Assembly (NCBI RefSeq): GCF_021249345.1
Contig: NZ_CP089588.1
Coordinates: forward strand, 2,852,001-2,916,000
DNA length: 64,000 nt
Direction: 5' to 3'
Source: Halobacterium wangiae
GTDB lineage: Archaea > Halobacteriota > Halobacteria > Halobacteriales > Halobacteriaceae
This document shows positions 34,823 through 42,923 of this stretch, piece by piece (the first letter of the stretch is position 1; every line of letters starts with the position of its first letter). A program made the position numbers and the translations under genes. The notes under the pieces are model-generated. The model searched no databases and was not told the DNA's origin. It worked only from the letters and a program-made list of their open reading frames with translations.

Positions 34823-35398
34823 ATGTTCGAGTTCATCACCGACGAGGAAGAGCGTGGTCAGGTGGGTATCGGGACACTCATCGTGTTCATCGCGATGGTC
34901 CTGGTCGCCGCGATCGCCGCCGGCGTCCTCATCAACACCGCAGGCTTCCTGCAGACGAAAAGTGAAGCGACTGGCGAAGAAGCGACCGCACAGGTCTCCA
35001 ACCGTGTGACGGTCGTCTCCGCAGCCGGTAACGTCACAGACAACCAGGATATCGACTACGTGAACGTCACGGTCATGCGTGCGGCCGGCGCCGAGAACAT
35101 CAACCTCTCGGAGGCCACCGTCCAGTGGATCGGCCCGAACACGGCCACGACACTGACGCACGCGGACGCTCCCAGCGCGAGTGAGTTCTCCACCGACGAC
35201 GTGAAGGGTGGGAACGATCCGGTGCTGGCGACCCAGGACAGCCGCATCAACATCGTCATCAACTCGACGAAGGTCGGCAGTGGTCTGGGTGGCGGGCAGC
35301 AGGCCCAGCTGACGATCACGACGCAGTTCGGTTCCCAGACCGAGTACTGGGTCAGTGTGCCGGAATCACTGCAGGGTAAGAACGTGGTGAAGCTGTAA
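34823..35398 (+). CDS. Archaellin (FlgA/B type), first copy
   Basis: A 191-residue filament subunit. The class III signal peptide [12 protein letters not shown] is cut by the prepilin peptidase before [20 protein letters not shown], which forms the filament core helix. The outer beta domain has N-glycosylation sequons (NVTD, NVTV, NLS, NST). The Met at 34823 is the family start; an upstream in-frame GTG at 34802 is not used by the family. First of three archaellin genes separated by two bases each, so they are co-transcribed. Confidence 0.95.
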   Translation: MFEFITDEEERGQVGIGTLIVFIAMVLVAAIAAGVLINTAGFLQTKSEATGEEATAQVSNRVTVVSAAGNVTDNQDIDYVNVTVMRAAGAENINLSEATVQWIGPNTATTLTHADAPSASEFSTDDVKGGNDPVLATQDSRINIVINSTKVGSGLGGGQQAQLTITTQFGSQTEYWVSVPESLQGKNVVKL

Positions 35399-35400
35399 CG

Positions 35401-35991
35401 ATGTTCGAGTTCATCACCGACGAGGAAGAGCGTGGTCAGGTGGGTATCGGGACACTCATCGTGTTCATCGCGATGGTCCTGGTCGCCGCGATCGCCGCCG
35501 GCGTCCTCATCAACACCGCAGGCTTCCTGCAGACGAAAAGTGAAGCGACTGGCGAAGAAGCGACCGCACAGGTCTCCAACCGTGTGACGGTCGTCTCCGC
35601 GGCAGGTAACGTGACGGACAGTCAATCGATCGACTACGTGAACGTCACGGTCATGCGTGCGGCCGGCGCCGAGAACATCAACCTCTCGGAGGCCACCGTC
35701 CAGTGGATCGGCCCGAACCAGGCTACGACGCTCACGCACAACGGTACTGACACCTACAGTGAGCTGACCGGCAGCGAGTTCGGTACCGACGACGTCAAGG
35801 GCGACAACGATCCGGTGCTGGCGACCCAGGACAGCCGCATCAACATCGTCATCGACTCGACGAAGGTCGGCAGTGGTCTGGGTGGCGGGCAGCAGGCCCA
35901 GCTGACGATCACGACGCAGTTCGGTTCCCAGACCGAGTACTGGGTCAGTGTGCCGGAATCACTGCAGGGTAAGAACGTGGTGAAGCTGTAA
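35401..35991 (+). CDS. Archaellin (FlgA/B type), second copy
   Basis: A 196-residue archaellin. The first ~60 codons are identical in DNA to the first copy, and the 3' ~190 bp are also nearly identical (one clear change, Asn to Asp in VIDSTKV). The middle differs ([19 protein letters not shown]). It has the same signal peptide and core helix. The mosaic suggests recent gene conversion. Two bases separate it from both neighbours. Confidence 0.95.
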   Translation: MFEFITDEEERGQVGIGTLIVFIAMVLVAAIAAGVLINTAGFLQTKSEATGEEATAQVSNRVTVVSAAGNVTDSQSIDYVNVTVMRAAGAENINLSEATVQWIGPNQATTLTHNGTDTYSELTGSEFGTDDVKGDNDPVLATQDSRINIVIDSTKVGSGLGGGQQAQLTITTQFGSQTEYWVSVPESLQGKNVVKL

Positions 35992-35993
35992 CG

Positions 35994-36650
35994 ATGTTCG
36001 AGTTCATCACCGACGAGGAAGAGCGTGGTCAGGTGGGTATCGGGACACTCATCGTGTTCATCGCGATGGTCCTGGTCGCCGCGATCGCCGCTGGCGTCCT
36101 CATCAACACCGCAGGCTTCCTGCAGACGAAAAGTGAAGCGACTGGCGAAGAAGCGACCGCACAGGTCTCCAACCGTGTGACGGTCGTCGGTGCGACAGGA
36201 AACGTCAACACTGTCGACCAGGACGACGCCGTCGATAACGAGACTATCCAGTACGTGAACGTTACGGTCATGCGTGCGTCTGGTGCCGAGAACATCAACC
36301 TCTCGGAGGCCACGGTCCAGTGGATCGGCCCGGACAACGCCGAGACGCTCACGAACGGTCCCGAAAGTGCAACGGGGACGAACGCGACCAAGTTCGCGAC
36401 CGTGAACGTCAACGGTGACAGTACGGACGTCCTCGCGAGTCAGGAGACGCGCATCAAGCTCGTCCTGAACGCGACGGCCATCCGGAACCCGGGAGCCAAC
36501 TGGCAGGCTGCCGACGGTAACAACAACATCACTGGTCTCGCCGAGGGCGAGAGCGCCCAGATCGAGATCACCACCCAGTACGGTTCGACGACCCCGTACT
36601 GGCTGTCCGCACCGGAGTCCCTGCAGGGCAAGCAGGCCGTCAAGCTGTAG
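35994..36650 (+). CDS. Archaellin (FlgA/B type), third copy
   Basis: A 218-residue archaellin, the longest of the three. The N-terminal ~60 codons match the other copies apart from a synonymous change. The distal half is divergent, with extra sequons (NATKF, NATAI, NITG) and its own C-terminus ([20 protein letters not shown]). Differences of this kind often give minor or hook-like subunits in haloarchaea. It ends the archaellin operon. Confidence 0.95.
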   Translation: MFEFITDEEERGQVGIGTLIVFIAMVLVAAIAAGVLINTAGFLQTKSEATGEEATAQVSNRVTVVGATGNVNTVDQDDAVDNETIQYVNVTVMRASGAENINLSEATVQWIGPDNAETLTNGPESATGTNATKFATVNVNGDSTDVLASQETRIKLVLNATAIRNPGANWQAADGNNNITGLAEGESAQIEITTQYGSTTPYWLSAPESLQGKQAVKL

Positions 36651-36691
36651 CGGCTCCACTCTTCCCGTCGTATCGCCTCCTGAACGTCACG

Positions 36692-36700
36692 ATTTTGTAG
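36692..36700 (+). promoter_or_regulatory. TATA-like element of the HEAT protein gene
   Basis: ATTTTGTAG lies 21-29 bp before the GTG start at 36721. It fits a leaderless promoter, so the HEAT gene need not depend on archaellin read-through. Confidence 0.45.
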
Positions 36701-36720
36701 TCGTACTCTAATCGGTAGGT

Positions 36721-37941
36721 GTGCCATCGCTGTACGGACTGGAGCGCTCCGGCGACGTCGAGAAGCTAGTGGAGCTGCTCCGGGAGAGCGAAAAACCGAC
36801 GGTCCGACGCCGAGCAGCCGAAATTCTGGGGAATCTCGACGACCCCGAGTCGGAGGGTATCGACGCGCTTGTCGGTGCGATGAGCGACGACGACGAGACG
36901 GTGCGCGCGGAGGCCATCGACGCGCTCACTCAGCAGGAAGCGGTCGACGCGCTGATGAAGGGCCTCGGACAGGAGATCCCCGATTCCGGTGCGACGTGGG
37001 CGCAGGCGGAGGCGTTCGTCGAGAACCTCACGTCCGGGACGACCGAACTCCGGATGGCGGCGGCGAACGTCCTCGGTCTCCTCGGGGTGGAGGACTCGGC
37101 TCGACCGCTCGCCAAACGGCTGCAGTCCGAACCACACCCCGAGGTCCGGGCGCGCATCGCGCGAGCACTCGGTCGGGTGGGCGAGCCCGCCGTGACGAGC
37201 GTCCTGGTCGAGTGCCTCCACGACCAGCCGCTGAAGGTGCGCCGGGAGGTCGCGGAGTCGCTCGGACGACTCACCACGAAGGACGCGCTCGGTGGGCTCC
37301 TGTCGGTCGTCGACGACGACAGTGAGGCGATGCGAAGGACTGCAGTGAGTTCGCTCGGGCAGTTCGAAAACGCCAAACCCGTCGACGCGCTCGTCGAACG
37401 CCTCGGGGACCAGAGCGACCTGGTGCGACGCGCGGCCGTCTTCTCCCTCATCGAGATCCTCTCGAACGTCCCCCCGGACCGGAGCCACGAACTCCGGGAG
37501 ACGATCGTCGACCGGATGGCCGAGCGCAGCGACCCGAGCGTCGTCGCGTCGCTGATCGAGATCATCGAGGAGGGGACCCAGACCCACCAGCGGCGGAACG
37601 CGACGTGGATGCTGGGTCGCGTCGCAGGAGGGCAGTCGACGAAGCTGGACGCAGTGGAGGCGCTCCGAGCGGTGCTCGGCGAGGACGACGACCTGATCTC
37701 GCAGTTCGCCGCGACCGGTCTCTCCGAGATCGGCGGTCGGTCCGTGGAGACGTCGCTACTGGAGGTCATCGAGACCGACGAGTACGGCGACGACGCCGTC
37801 GCGATGGCGGCGTTCGCGCTCGGGAAGGTCGGCGGTGACCGATCGCGCCAGCGTCTGGAGCGACTCGTCGAGGAGACCGAGAACGACGAGGTTCGGCGGC
37901 GGGCGTTCTCTGCGATCTCGAAACTGGGCGGCCACTCCTAG
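36721..37941 (+). CDS. HEAT-repeat protein linked to CheF (OE2401F-like)
   Basis: A 406-residue all-helical protein built from about ten HEAT/PBS-lyase-type repeats (VRRRAAEILGNLDDPESEGI; VRARIARALGRVGEPAVTSV; VRREVAESLGRLTTKDALGG). It resembles the CpcE-like protein that, in H. salinarum, lies between the archaellins and cheF and interacts with CheF and Che proteins. A scaffold between taxis and archaellum complexes is inferred. The start is GTG 36721. Confidence 0.8.
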   Translation: MPSLYGLERSGDVEKLVELLRESEKPTVRRRAAEILGNLDDPESEGIDALVGAMSDDDETVRAEAIDALTQQEAVDALMKGLGQEIPDSGATWAQAEAFVENLTSGTTELRMAAANVLGLLGVEDSARPLAKRLQSEPHPEVRARIARALGRVGEPAVTSVLVECLHDQPLKVRREVAESLGRLTTKDALGGLLSVVDDDSEAMRRTAVSSLGQFENAKPVDALVERLGDQSDLVRRAAVFSLIEILSNVPPDRSHELRETIVDRMAERSDPSVVASLIEIIEEGTQTHQRRNATWMLGRVAGGQSTKLDAVEALRAVLGEDDDLISQFAATGLSEIGGRSVETSLLEVIETDEYGDDAVAMAAFALGKVGGDRSRQRLERLVEETENDEVRRRAFSAISKLGGHS

Positions 37942-38007
37942 CGGGTGGTGGATAGTCGCGAGGGGGTTTCGGGTGGCGATTTCAGACGCGAGAATCGCAC
38001 GCAAAGC

Positions 38008-38016
38008 ATTAAATAC
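38008..38016 (+). promoter_or_regulatory. TATA element of the leader ORF/cheF unit
   Basis: ATTAAATAC, 25-33 bp before the ATG at 38041. This predicts an mRNA that begins at the ATG of a 25-codon leader ORF, not at cheF itself. Confidence 0.6.
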
Positions 38017-38040
38017 GCCTCCTGAATAGTGTCGTCCGAC

Positions 38041-38118
38041 ATGAGTACGGAGGCGTGGCGTCGGTGCGAGAACGGCGTTGCCGCTACGCGCACAGCCATG
38101 CTCGCAGGTGAGGAATGA
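38041..38118 (+). CDS. Putative 25-residue leader peptide coupled to cheF
   Basis: A short frame opens with ATG 38041, at leaderless distance from a TATA element, and encodes MSTEAWRRCENGV followed by AATRTAMLAGEE. It stops with TGA at 38116-38118, which overlaps the cheF ATG as ATGA. GGTGAGG just before that overlap resembles a ribosome-binding site (anti-SD match GGTGA). This fits translational coupling, but the peptide could also be an incidental reading of the cheF leader. Confidence 0.45.
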   Translation: MSTEAWRRCENGVAATRTAMLAGEE

Positions 38119-38984
38119 GCGAGTCCGAGTACAAAATCGCCGACGGTGCGGGGAAGTTCCTGCAGGCCGTCAAGGACGGCCGGCGGATGAAGGACGCGGC
38201 CTGGACGAACGGCCGCATCCTGCTGTCGAACAAACGCATCGTACTGGCGGGCAACGACGGCAAACGGAACCTCCCGCTGTCGGAGGTCGCCAGCCTGAGC
38301 GGTCGCTACGACGTGAACCAGACGGTCGCACAGGTCAGCGACTACGTGAGCATCCAGATGAACAGCGAGAGCGTGCTGTTGCTCTCGATGGGGGAGAACA
38401 CCGAGGAGTTCGAGGGGAAGCTGTACGGCGCGCTCCTCGACCAGACGGAGATGCTCGTGAAACACCCCGCAGTGAAAGGAGGCGTCGTGCAGGACGAGTC
38501 CTTCGAGCGCGCGCGCATCAAAGTAGACGAGGACCAGTTGAGTGTCGCGATGTCCAACGGCTCGTTCGTTTCCGTGGACCTCGACGACGTGGGATCGGCC
38601 GAAGCGGCCTCCCTCGACGTTGACGGCGAGAAGAGCCCCGTGCTGAAGGTCGAACACACCGTCGACGAGGCGAGCGTGCAGACGTACTTCTCGAGTGACT
38701 CCCACACGTGTTCGATCCTGGAGTCCCTGCTGAGCAAGGAGGCACGGAAGAGCCAGGGGTCGGTCGAACTCTCGGAGACGGAGAAGCGCGTGCTGATGGC
38801 GCTGTACTCGGGGGTGTCGTCGTTCGAGATCCCGGACTTCCTCGGGATGGACGTCGACGAGGTCGAGGGGATCTTCGAGCGACTCGTCGAGGTGGACGTG
38901 CTCGAGGAAGTGCGCAAGCGCCGAGAGGTCTCGATGAAGACTCGCGGCCGGAACATCGCCAGCGAAGCTATCAACGAGGAGTGA
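38115..38984 (+). CDS. cheF1: Archaeal taxis adaptor CheF, first copy
   Basis: A 289-residue protein of the former DUF439 family. The N-terminal half resembles a PH-like beta domain (NGRILLSNKRIVLAGNDGKR; LPLSEVASLSGRYD). The C-terminal half has a winged-helix-like segment (RVLMALYSGVSSFEIPDFLG). CheF binds CheY-P, CheC and the archaellum switch (ArlCE, ArlD) and so carries the taxis signal to the motor. Position and pairing with a second CheF match H. salinarum (recalled). The start ATG overlaps the leader-ORF stop. Confidence 0.88.
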   Translation: MSESEYKIADGAGKFLQAVKDGRRMKDAAWTNGRILLSNKRIVLAGNDGKRNLPLSEVASLSGRYDVNQTVAQVSDYVSIQMNSESVLLLSMGENTEEFEGKLYGALLDQTEMLVKHPAVKGGVVQDESFERARIKVDEDQLSVAMSNGSFVSVDLDDVGSAEAASLDVDGEKSPVLKVEHTVDEASVQTYFSSDSHTCSILESLLSKEARKSQGSVELSETEKRVLMALYSGVSSFEIPDFLGMDVDEVEGIFERLVEVDVLEEVRKRREVSMKTRGRNIASEAINEE

Positions 38985-39017
38985 CGGTCGTCTCTGCGGC
39001 GTAGACGCGATTCCCGC

Positions 39018-39881
39018 TCAGAAGTTCACGTCCTCGATGTGTTCGCTGACCGCGGCCCGCCCGAGATCCGTGAGTGTGACGCCGTCGCTGTCCTGGACGA
39101 GGTCCTTCTCGACGAGGTCGTTGAGGAGCATCGTCACTCGACTGGCGCCGACCCCGAGGACCGCCGCGAGGCTCGCGTCGGGGCCACTGGAGTAGATTGC
39201 GACCAGCGTCTCCACCTCGTCGGTGGAGAGGGTGACGTCCTTGAGGTCCTGTTTCAGGTGCGTGTAGCGCAGCCGGATGAACCGTCCGAGGAGGTTCATC
39301 TTCCGGCCGGAGTCGAGGGCGAGTTCCGTGGTGACCGCGCCAGCGTCGCTCATGTGCCGGACGGACAGGAGCGGTCTGCTGGACCCGTTCAGGTCGCGTT
39401 CGACGCGCTCGAAGTGCGTGACCGTCGAGAGGTCGATGGCCGTACCGACGTCGTCACGCAGCGCGAGCGACCCCGGAGACACGTACAGTTCTCCGGACTC
39501 GAAGGACTGGTCGGTGACGCGGCCCCCACGCCGTGCCGGGTGTTTGGCGTAGACCGTGGTGCCGTTGAGCAGTCCCTTGAAGACGAGCGTGACGAACTTG
39601 TCGACGGTGTCGCCGGCACCCTCGATGACGGCGACGTGTTTCTCGTCGTCGCGTTCGTACGCCACGGTGACGGTGTCGTCGAAGAACTCGGCGAGGTCGC
39701 GGGGCGCACTGTCGTGCTGGACGTCGAAGACGCCGGGGAGGGGGATGGTCACACTGGTGTCCTCGGTGGCGAGGACGATGCGGCGCTTGCTCATCACGAC
39801 GCGGCCGCGAACGGGTTCGACGTGCGTGGCCGTGTCCGGGATGAACGACGTGACGAAGTCCGCGATTGCTGATTCCGGCAT
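39018..39881 (-). CDS. cheF2: Archaeal taxis adaptor CheF, second copy
   Basis: A 287-residue CheF paralogue. The domain order is as in the first copy: GRVVMSKRRIVLATEDTSVTI near residue 30, KHPARRGGRVTDQSFE, and a C-terminal wHTH-like part (VETLVAIYSSGPDASLAAVLG). The start ATG 39881 (MPESAIADF) aligns with the first copy. It is on the minus strand, convergent with cheF1 (34 bp apart) and 46 bp after cheR, so it probably ends the che operon. Two CheFs may have unequal roles. Confidence 0.87.
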   Translation of the reverse strand: MPESAIADFVTSFIPDTATHVEPVRGRVVMSKRRIVLATEDTSVTIPLPGVFDVQHDSAPRDLAEFFDDTVTVAYERDDEKHVAVIEGAGDTVDKFVTLVFKGLLNGTTVYAKHPARRGGRVTDQSFESGELYVSPGSLALRDDVGTAIDLSTVTHFERVERDLNGSSRPLLSVRHMSDAGAVTTELALDSGRKMNLLGRFIRLRYTHLKQDLKDVTLSTDEVETLVAIYSSGPDASLAAVLGVGASRVTMLLNDLVEKDLVQDSDGVTLTDLGRAAVSEHIEDVNF

Positions 39882-39927
39882 GCTCCCCCAGTCTCGAAAC
39901 CGAATCGTCGCGGGGGCCGAATAAGCG

Positions 39928-40734
39928 TTACTCTCCGTCTGGGAGTCGGCGATAGATCCGGATCCGGGGGTCTGCGGCCTCGAAGCGCTCCTTGACCTCA
40001 CCGGGGAGCGTCTCCGTCTGCCCGAGGACGAGGTGGCCGCCCCCGTCGAGAGACTGGCTGACGGTGTCGAGGATCGGGAGTTTGTACTGCTTGTCGATGT
40101 AGATGCAGACGTTCCGGCAGGCAACGAGGTCGAAGCCCGACTTCGGGTCGCCCGTGATGAGGTCGTGGCGCTCGAAGCTGACGAGGTCCTTGACATGGTC
40201 GGCGACCACGAACCCGCGTTCGCCCTCGCGTTCGACGTACTGCATCGGCTCGTCGAGGAAGCTCAACTGGTCCTGGATGTCCGCGGTGCGCGTGCTGTCG
40301 TATCGGCCGCGCCGCGCGCGTTCGAGTGCGTCCTCGTCGATGTCGGTGGCCAGGATCCGGACTTTCCGTGGGTCCAGGCCTGCGTCGAGGGCGAGCATCG
40401 CGATGGAGTACGGCTCGCGGCCGTCGGCGCAGGCGGCGCTCCAGATGGATAGCGTGGTGCCGTCGGCGGACTCGAGGAGGACGTCGCGGAGCGCGGCCCA
40501 CACTTTCCGGTCGCGGAAGAACTGAGTGACGTTGACGCTGAGCGTGTCGAGCAATTCCGCACGTTCGTCGTGTTCGTCGGTCCGGAGCATCTCGAGGTAC
40601 TCGTCGTAGCTGTCGGTGTTCCGTCGCCGCATGCGGGCGGAGATGCGCCGGTCGAGGTAGGCGTCGTCGTAGTAGCTCGTGGCGAACTCCGTCTCGCGCT
40701 CGACGAACGACAGCAGGTCCTCGAAGTCGGTCAA
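39928..40734 (-). CDS. cheR: CheR protein glutamate methyltransferase
   Basis: A 268-residue SAM-dependent methyltransferase. An N-terminal helical domain ([21 protein letters not shown]) precedes the SAM site ([35 protein letters not shown]). [11 protein letters not shown] matches the family core RNVxIYF. CheR adds methyl groups to Glu of transducers during adaptation. The start is TTG 40734, overlapping the cheD stop as TTGA, an unusual start that fits translational coupling. Confidence 0.93.
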   Translation of the reverse strand: MTDFEDLLSFVERETEFATSYYDDAYLDRRISARMRRRNTDSYDEYLEMLRTDEHDERAELLDTLSVNVTQFFRDRKVWAALRDVLLESADGTTLSIWSAACADGREPYSIAMLALDAGLDPRKVRILATDIDEDALERARRGRYDSTRTADIQDQLSFLDEPMQYVEREGERGFVVADHVKDLVSFERHDLITGDPKSGFDLVACRNVCIYIDKQYKLPILDTVSQSLDGGGHLVLGQTETLPGEVKERFEAADPRIRIYRRLPDGE

Positions 40735-41195
40735 ATCACTTCCACCTCTGAGTCGACACGGTTGATCGTTACGTCGCCACTGGCCGGACTAAAGGACACC
40801 GACCGACCGTCGTTGCCGCCGGTCTCCGCGGCGACCAGCTTGACGTCGGCCGCGTCGAGGACGTCGTGGGCGGCGTCGACGTTCCGCTGGCCGACGGCGT
40901 CACCGACGGAGATGTCCAGCATCGAGCTTCCTCCGGCGAGTTTCGCGGCGAGGTTCTGGCGAGACGCGCCCTGCTGGACCAGCTCGTCGACCATCTCCTC
41001 GATTCCGGAGTCGACGTACTTCGCGGGCTTGTCCACCGGCTCCGGCGCCTCCGGGAGCATCGCGTGGAGGAGCCCGCCGACACCCTCCGCGGGGTCGTAG
41101 ACGGCGACCGCGACACAGGAGCCGAGGCCGCTGGTGACGAGCGTCGAATCGCTTGACGCGACGCGCCAGTCGGCCACGCCGACTCGCACCGTCAC
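40731..41195 (-). CDS. cheD: CheD receptor deamidase
   Basis: A 154-residue CheD. The catalytic Cys lies in [16 protein letters not shown], the His in [10 protein letters not shown], and [15 protein letters not shown] continues the fold. CheD deamidates Gln in transducers and is controlled by CheC. The start is GTG 41195, overlapping the stop of the double-CheC gene (GTGA). It is followed by cheR with a 4-bp overlap. Confidence 0.94.
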   Translation of the reverse strand: MTVRVGVADWRVASSDSTLVTSGLGSCVAVAVYDPAEGVGGLLHAMLPEAPEPVDKPAKYVDSGIEEMVDELVQQGASRQNLAAKLAGGSSMLDISVGDAVGQRNVDAAHDVLDAADVKLVAAETGGNDGRSVSFSPASGDVTINRVDSEVEVI

Positions 41196-42331
41196 TGGTG
41201 CTCACCCGCCGTGTCGGTGAGCTGTTCGGCTATCTGCCCGACGGTGTCCGCGTCCTCCGGGCTGGGGAACGCACACACCCGGCAGGTCAGCTCCGTCCCC
41301 AGGGAGACCGTCGTGTTCACCACGGCGATGGTGTCCGCGTACTGCCCGTAGGCCGCCGCGACCGTGTCGAGGACGGCGCGCCCGTCGTCGCGGACGTGTG
41401 ACGGCGTCGAGACGTCGATGGTCGTCTCCAGCGTGTTCGCCCACTTGTCGAGGAACCCGCTGGCGGTGACGTTGCCGAGCTCGGCGACGGCGCTCTCCGC
41501 GAGTTCCGGATCCGGGTCCGACTCGTCGAGCATGGTGTCCGCGACGGAGCCGGGTTCGACCTCCTCGAACAGGATGGCGATGACGCTGTCGACGGGCCCT
41601 TCGCTCTCGAACACCGCGCCCTCGTAGGCGGCGTCGTCGAGCAGCGACGGGACCCGTTCGACGGGGACGAAGTCGATGTGGGATTCGACGGTGTCGGCGT
41701 CGACGCCCGTCATCGCGGCGAGGTGGGACTCCACGGTCGCCGCACTCTCGGTGGTCATCCGGAGGTACGCCGAAAGATTCCCGACGGAGAACGCGTCCTC
41801 GTCGGTCGCCAGGTAGTCGGCGAACGACTCGACGTCCGGGATCACCGCGAACCGACAGCTTCCGCCCGACCCGGAGAGCACGACCTGACTCTCGAAGACG
41901 AACGCGCAGTCGTCGACGACTGCAGCGTCGTGGACCACCGCGTCCTCGTCGGTGACCTCCGAGGGCGGTTCGATGTCGATGGTCGTGTCGGCTCCTTCGG
42001 CCCACACGTCCACGAACCCGCTGGTGAGGATGTTCGACACCTCCGGGAGCGCCGCGTCGCCCATGCTGAGTTCCTCGGCGACCCCTGTGGCGAACGCGTC
42101 GTCGAACGAGAGCACCGCCCGTCCGGACAGCGCGCCGTCGAACCCGACGGTGAACCGGGACGGCGACTCGCCGAGGAACGTCGACAGTTCGTCGGCGTCG
42201 ACGAGCGCGGTGCGCGTGAGCGAGCAGTGGGCGGTGATGCCAGTCAGCGTCTCCAGGGAGTCGGCTGCACACTCGCCACCCTGGTCGCCGGTCCTGCTGA
42301 ACGACGCGACGGCGTCGAGGTCCACCCGCAT
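41192..42331 (-). CDS. cheC: Two-module CheC-family protein
   Basis: A 379-residue protein with two CheC-like modules. In module one, ALPEVSNILTSGFVDVWAEG (~95-114), and in module two, VAELGNVTASGFLDKWANTLE (~295-315), both match the CheC helix (E-xxN-xxxxGfvd). Single CheC proteins are about 200 residues, so this is a fusion. CheC proteins bind CheD and dephosphorylate CheY-P, but some haloarchaeal copies act mainly as binding proteins. It follows the single cheC after one base. Confidence 0.85.
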   Translation of the reverse strand: MRVDLDAVASFSRTGDQGGECAADSLETLTGITAHCSLTRTALVDADELSTFLGESPSRFTVGFDGALSGRAVLSFDDAFATGVAEELSMGDAALPEVSNILTSGFVDVWAEGADTTIDIEPPSEVTDEDAVVHDAAVVDDCAFVFESQVVLSGSGGSCRFAVIPDVESFADYLATDEDAFSVGNLSAYLRMTTESAATVESHLAAMTGVDADTVESHIDFVPVERVPSLLDDAAYEGAVFESEGPVDSVIAILFEEVEPGSVADTMLDESDPDPELAESAVAELGNVTASGFLDKWANTLETTIDVSTPSHVRDDGRAVLDTVAAAYGQYADTIAVVNTTVSLGTELTCRVCAFPSPEDADTVGQIAEQLTDTAGEHQ

Positions 42332-42332
42332 C

Positions 42333-42920
42333 TCAGATGGCGTTGATCATCGAGACGAACGCCTCGATGTCCGGGAAGGAGTAGATCTTCGCCTCGACGT
42401 CGGCGTCCGGGGCGTGGAGCGTGGCGTCGAACACCATCGCGATCTCGTGTTCGCCCGGGTCGACGCAGTGGTTGGCGATCTCGTGGCCCGAGGCCCGGAT
42501 GAGCTGCGGGGTGGAGATGTCGATGGTGCGGCCGAGGACGTTCGCCCAGCCGTCGATGAAGCCGCTGGTCATGATGTTGCCAACCTCGCGGATTGCCGAG
42601 CGCTCCATGTCGCTGTAGGCGCCGCCGTCGCTCTCGATGCCGCCCATCATCGTGCCCGCGACGCGGCGTGCGCTCTCGTCGTCGAACAGCACGAGGACGG
42701 AGCCGTAGGGCTGTTCTTTCAGGGGGACGTTGACGCCGACCTGTTTGTCCGCTCCCAGGTGGGCGCCCAGGTCCTCGACGTCGATGACGTTGATCTTCGT
42801 GATCTGCATCTCCGTCTCGACCCCGGTCAGCTGGCTCATGTTGTCGGCCACCGTCGTCGCGCCGGCGCGAGCCAGTTCGTTCACCGTCTGTAACCGCCGA
42901 ATGTCGATCATCGTACTCAT
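42333..42920 (-). CDS. cheC: CheC phosphatase-family protein, single module
   Basis: A 195-residue CheC. Its helix AIREVGNIMTSGFIDGWANVL keeps the E-xxN phosphatase signature; a second signature copy in the first half is not obvious. It should bind CheD and act on CheY-P. CheA stops 3 bp before its start. An alternative Met lies three codons in. Confidence 0.88.
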   Translation of the reverse strand: MSTMIDIRRLQTVNELARAGATTVADNMSQLTGVETEMQITKINVIDVEDLGAHLGADKQVGVNVPLKEQPYGSVLVLFDDESARRVAGTMMGGIESDGGAYSDMERSAIREVGNIMTSGFIDGWANVLGRTIDISTPQLIRASGHEIANHCVDPGEHEIAMVFDATLHAPDADVEAKIYSFPDIEAFVSMINAI

Positions 42921-42923
42921 AGT

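Noticed and set aside
34823-35991. Possible assembly duplication of the archaellin gene
   Set aside because: The copies differ in the middle by many substitutions and length, and a third, more divergent copy follows, so it is a true tandem family.
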